From NCBI GenBank assembly GCA_913063055.1, contig CAJXZK010000017.1:1-38435 (forward strand): a stretch of DNA of 38,435 nt, written 5' to 3'. Below the pieces are notes generated by a model. That model did no database searches. It was not told the DNA's origin and saw only the letters and a program-made list of their open reading frames with translations. The first letter of the stretch is position 1; every line of letters begins with the position of its first letter. The translations under genes and the position numbers were made by a program. Of this stretch, positions 35,042-38,435 are shown one piece after another. Source of the DNA: an uncultured bacterium. Its GTDB lineage: Bacteria; Cyanobacteriota; Vampirovibrionia; Obscuribacterales; Obscuribacteraceae.

Positions 35042-35887
35042 TTACTTTTGGGCAGCTCCAACTAGAAACTGACTGAGGTCGCTTGCTTTGAGAACATCGC
35101 CCACCAATTCGTGAGCTGATTGACCTTCATGCATTTTGCAACTACCACCGAGTTCGCCTACTTTTTCTGTTGCGGCAACGATTGTAGGAGAGCCCTTGAG
35201 GCCGGTGCGATCTGGGTCTGCACCCACTAGGTCGAGGTCAATAGTGTGAATAAATTTCTTCAATTCTTCTTGGTCTCTGGCCAGCCGTCTTACTCTCCAG
35301 GCCCCTCTGAATGATTTGTATTCAAGAGGGTGGTAGGAGTTGGCAACGGTTAGCAAGAGAGGTGTTTCGGCTACAACTTTTTGGTAGCCCCCTTCAATAA
35401 TTCTGCGAGCATGCACTTTGCCATCTTCCATATGGAAGTCTTCGCAGTATGTCACTTGAGGTAGGCCCAGGCGCTCTGCCAGCTGTGGACCGACTTGAGC
35501 GGTGTCGCCGTCGGTGGTCTGTAGGCCACAGAAGATCAAATCGGGCTTGCCGATGTAATTGAGCACTTTGTAAAGTGCATAGGCCGTTGCCAGGGTATCG
35601 GATGCAGCCAGTCTGCGATCTGATAACAAGTAGGCTTCATCCACTCCATGCTCAAGGGTTTCAAGCAAAATTTCGACAGCCGGTGGCGGTCCCATCGAAA
35701 TTGCTGTGACCTTGCCGCCATAAGTCCTCTTGGCGTGCAAAGCCGCCTGCAGGGCAAAGCGATCAAAGGGGTTGAGCATGCGCTTAGCTTTTGCTCTATC
35801 GATGGTGCCATCAGGGTTAAGACCGGCCTTGGAGCCTGTATCTGGAACCTGCTTCACCAAAACGTAAATGTTTAAACCGGCCGACAT
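35042..35887 (-). CDS. etfB: Electron transfer flavoprotein beta subunit
   Basis: LVKQVPDT, RMLNPFDRFALQAAL, CGLQTTDGDTAQVGPQLAERLGLPQVTY. Confidence 0.95.
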   Translation of the reverse strand: MSAGLNIYVLVKQVPDTGSKAGLNPDGTIDRAKAKRMLNPFDRFALQAALHAKRTYGGKVTAISMGPPPAVEILLETLEHGVDEAYLLSDRRLAASDTLATAYALYKVLNYIGKPDLIFCGLQTTDGDTAQVGPQLAERLGLPQVTYCEDFHMEDGKVHARRIIEGGYQKVVAETPLLLTVANSYHPLEYKSFRGAWRVRRLARDQEELKKFIHTIDLDLVGADPDRTGLKGSPTIVAATEKVGELGGSCKMHEGQSAHELVGDVLKASDLSQFLVGAAQK

Positions 35888-36149
35888 ATTACCTTCTGGG
35901 TATCCTTAACTGAAAGATTCTACCTACATATGGCTGAAGCTTCCCCATTTGTTAATTAGAGATAGAGACTACTTAACGAAAGCTCTTTATATCAGGGGTA
36001 GTTTGACTCTTTATTTCTTGTCATAGGGCATTCTCAATTGTTTCTTTATATGGAAATCTCTATTACTTCAGATTATCCTTAGCTCACCTTGCTAATACTC
36101 TTTCCCCGTCGGCTTTCCAAGAGACAGGTGGAAAAATACAGAGAACAAT

Positions 36150-38072
36150 ATGACTGCACATTTATTTACGACCCAAAGGTCTATTTCGTCGAAACTTAAG
36201 TTTGCCTTTCGGCTTTCTTTATCGGTCGCCCTGGTGCAAAGTACTTTTTGCTGTAATTTACCGGCTCATTCTCAAGTGCAAGTAATAAAAATGGGGAGCA
36301 GCGCCAGCAAAAAACTCGAAGAAAGTGGAAAGAAAATAGAAGAAAACGGCAAGAAGCAAGATTCAGCCCTGCTCGCCCAGTACGACAGCTTGGTTGAACA
36401 ATATTTTGCCAGTGCCTTTTCCTTTGCTCCTAGCTGGGGCACACAAGTTGGCTTTCACCAGTACGACAAGCAGTTAGAGGATCTTTCCGCTGCTGCTTTG
36501 AAGAATAATGAGGCTACTCTCATTGACTATCGTCGCAAGTTTTCCGACCCTGCTTTCTTGCAATTGCCTCGAGCACAGCGACTCGATTTGGCTATGGTGC
36601 AGGCGAGTATTTCTGCCAGCTTGCTCGATTTGCAAGAATTACATTGGCTCAATCGCGACCCTGATAAATATCCCTCCCTTATTGCTGACAGTGTGTTTTC
36701 ACTGGCCAAACGTAATTTCGCTCCAGTGGATGAGCGTTTAGTCTCTGTCATTAGTCGAATTGAAAAGGCGCCAAGTCTTCTTGCTGCTGGACGGGCAAAT
36801 ATTCAACCAGATATAGTGCCTGCTATTTATGCGGAGGTGGCTTTAGAGCAATTGCCTGGCACCATAGAGTTGTTTAAAACCACTATTCCTGCGGCTTTTG
36901 CCTCTGCCAATCCTGAGTTGAAGGAAAAATTTGAGAAAGCAAATGCTAAGTTGATTGCTGAACTTATAAGCTATCAAACGTTTGTCAAAGAGAAAGTTTT
37001 GCCCAATGCTCATGGTCAATTTGCCATAGGCGAAGCAGCTTACCTGAAGAAGCTAGCCTTTGATGAAATGGAAGACGAGAAGCTAGATGTAATCTTAGCC
37101 AATGGCTACAAAGAATTGCGCAGACTGCAGGCCCGCTTCAAGCAGTTAGCTCATGAAATCAATCCTAAAGTTAGCGCCCTAGAGTGCTTCGAGAGTATCG
37201 CTAGCGATCATCCTCAGCCCGATAAGCTGGTTTCGTCGACGGCAAATGTTTTAGATCGCATTGCTGCTTTTATTGAAGAGAAGAAAATTGTCACTATTCC
37301 CTCTAAAGACAGGGTGACTGTGGCCGAGAGTCCGTCTTTCATGCGCGCTCTTACCTTTGCCTCTATGGATACCCCAGGACCTTATGAAGATACTGCGAAA
37401 GAAGCGTTCTATTACGTCACACCGGTAGAGAGTGATTGGGATAAGAAGCGTATAGAAGAGCACATGCGTTTCTTTAGCTATGCTGATTTAATCAATACTA
37501 GTGTGCACGAAGCCTATCCTGGCCACTATGTGCAGTTTCTCTGGGTCAAGCACGCACCTTCGAAAGTGCGTAAGTTGCTAGGTTGTTCATCAAACGCTGA
37601 GGGCTGGGCCCATTACTGCGAGCAGTTGATGATGGAGCAGGGTTTGCCAGCTTCTAGCACTGAGTCTGGAGAGAAAGAGAAAAATCTAGAACAGAAAAAA
37701 CTAGAACAGAAAAAACTAGAATTAGTACAGATTCATGATGCTCTGCTGCGAGTTTGTCGATATATAGTCGGTATCGAAATGCATACTCGTGGTTTGTCTT
37801 ACGATAAAGGCCGTGAATTTTTCATCAAAGAAGGATTCATGGAAAAAGCCAATGCTGAGCGTGAAACCAAACGTGGTACTAAAGACCCAACTTATCTTGT
37901 CTACACTTTGGGCAAACTCAAGATAATTGCGTTGAAAGCTGAGTACCAGGTCAAAATGGGCGATAAGTTCGATCAGAAAGATTTTCATGATCGATTTTTG
38001 AAATGTGGTTTCCCCCCTCTAAAAGTTGTGCGTACCGAAGTATTAGATTTAGATTGGCCCAAAAGTAATTGA
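36150..38072 (+). CDS. Secreted DUF885-family putative metallopeptidase
   Basis: Signal peptide; TSVHEAYPGHYVQF (HExxPGHxxQ motif); NAEGWAHYCEQLMMEQG. Confidence 0.88.
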   Translation: MTAHLFTTQRSISSKLKFAFRLSLSVALVQSTFCCNLPAHSQVQVIKMGSSASKKLEESGKKIEENGKKQDSALLAQYDSLVEQYFASAFSFAPSWGTQVGFHQYDKQLEDLSAAALKNNEATLIDYRRKFSDPAFLQLPRAQRLDLAMVQASISASLLDLQELHWLNRDPDKYPSLIADSVFSLAKRNFAPVDERLVSVISRIEKAPSLLAAGRANIQPDIVPAIYAEVALEQLPGTIELFKTTIPAAFASANPELKEKFEKANAKLIAELISYQTFVKEKVLPNAHGQFAIGEAAYLKKLAFDEMEDEKLDVILANGYKELRRLQARFKQLAHEINPKVSALECFESIASDHPQPDKLVSSTANVLDRIAAFIEEKKIVTIPSKDRVTVAESPSFMRALTFASMDTPGPYEDTAKEAFYYVTPVESDWDKKRIEEHMRFFSYADLINTSVHEAYPGHYVQFLWVKHAPSKVRKLLGCSSNAEGWAHYCEQLMMEQGLPASSTESGEKEKNLEQKKLEQKKLELVQIHDALLRVCRYIVGIEMHTRGLSYDKGREFFIKEGFMEKANAERETKRGTKDPTYLVYTLGKLKIIALKAEYQVKMGDKFDQKDFHDRFLKCGFPPLKVVRTEVLDLDWPKSN

Positions 38073-38102
38073 GGTTATTGAGGAAATTGAGGTAATTGAA
38101 TC
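38067..38102. repeat. Four tandem 9-bp repeats (aattgaggt) beginning at the last sense codon of the DUF885 gene
   Basis: aattgaggt / tattgagga / aattgaggt / aattgaatc at 38067-38102. Confidence 0.85.
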
Positions 38103-38191
38103 GATAGACCGAGATTGGGGCTGGAAACAAAACTAGCAGGCTATCGTCGATTACTATCTGACCATATAGAGCTGTTGATAAAGGGGATGTA

Positions 38192-38435
38192 ATGAAGCAC
38201 AAATCGAAGAATCGGGTTGCTCGAGCTTTACTACTTGTAGCCAGTTCTACTGCTCTTGCCGCAGGAATCGTCGGGGCCATAGTTACTTTCCCAGGCAAGG
38301 TTTATGGTGGCCACAACTCTGCCGGAGCTTTCAACCTCGGCGTCGGTTGGAAGGCCAGTCTTGATGGAGCTTTAATAGAGGCAAAGCAAAAACAGAAGTA
38401 TGTGCTTGCCGACGTTTATACCGATTGGTGTGGTT
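38192..38435 (+). CDS. Thioredoxin-fold protein, N-terminal part, truncated by the window edge
   Basis: Own reading from ATG 38192 after AAGGGGA: MKHKSKNRVARALLLVASSTALAAGIVGAIVTFPGKVYGGHNSAGAFNLGVGWKASLDGALIEAKQKQKYVLADVYTDWCG; start of a thioredoxin-like TDWCG active-site region. Confidence 0.7.
   Translation, partial: MKHKSKNRVARALLLVASSTALAAGIVGAIVTFPGKVYGGHNSAGAFNLGVGWKASLDGALIEAKQKQKYVLADVYTDWCG

Noticed and set aside
37951-38298. ORF 37951..38298 (-)
   Set aside because: Its NYLNFLNNLNYFWANLNLI stretch is just the translation of the 9-bp repeat and flanking DNA on the opposite strand.
1-38435. tRNA/rRNA genes, transposases, integrases, phage genes, known defence systems
   Set aside because: Looked for on both strands by eye; nothing convincing found. 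A tRNAscan/Infernal run would be decisive.

Overview
The window is a bacterial chromosomal segment: densely packed genes on both strands, many GTG/TTG starts, Gram-negative-type envelope proteins. Lineage is not provable from the sequence alone; gene content would fit an Obscuribacter/Melainabacteria-like organism, low confidence. Recognisable core genes: rpsO-pnp, an HU-family gene, rsfS, and etfB-etfA-ETF:quinone oxidoreductase. Other recognisable genes: long-chain acyl-CoA synthetase, DUF374-type acyltransferase, ferritin-like protein, sensor histidine kinase, response regulator with GAF and LuxR-type HTH, DUF885 peptidase, DUF692/MNIO enzyme, PHB-depolymerase-like esterase, LysM protein, and several TPR/HEAT and secreted proteins. 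I saw no tRNA, rRNA, CRISPR array, transposase or phage gene. The observations most worth a second look are: an orphan MNIO (DUF692) gene that appears to start at ATT behind a strong Shine-Dalgarno and heads a six-gene same-strand run of uncharacterised genes; a 13-bp x 6 direct repeat just upstream of the response-regulator start; a 904-aa protein whose esterase domain is flanked by two copies of an unnamed module; a 623-aa protein with a possible ADP-ribosyltransferase-like C-terminus; an 8-cysteine tail on the ETF:quinone oxidoreductase; a 59-aa membrane microprotein missed by the ORF track; and a pattern of short tandem repeats that begin at or near stop codons.
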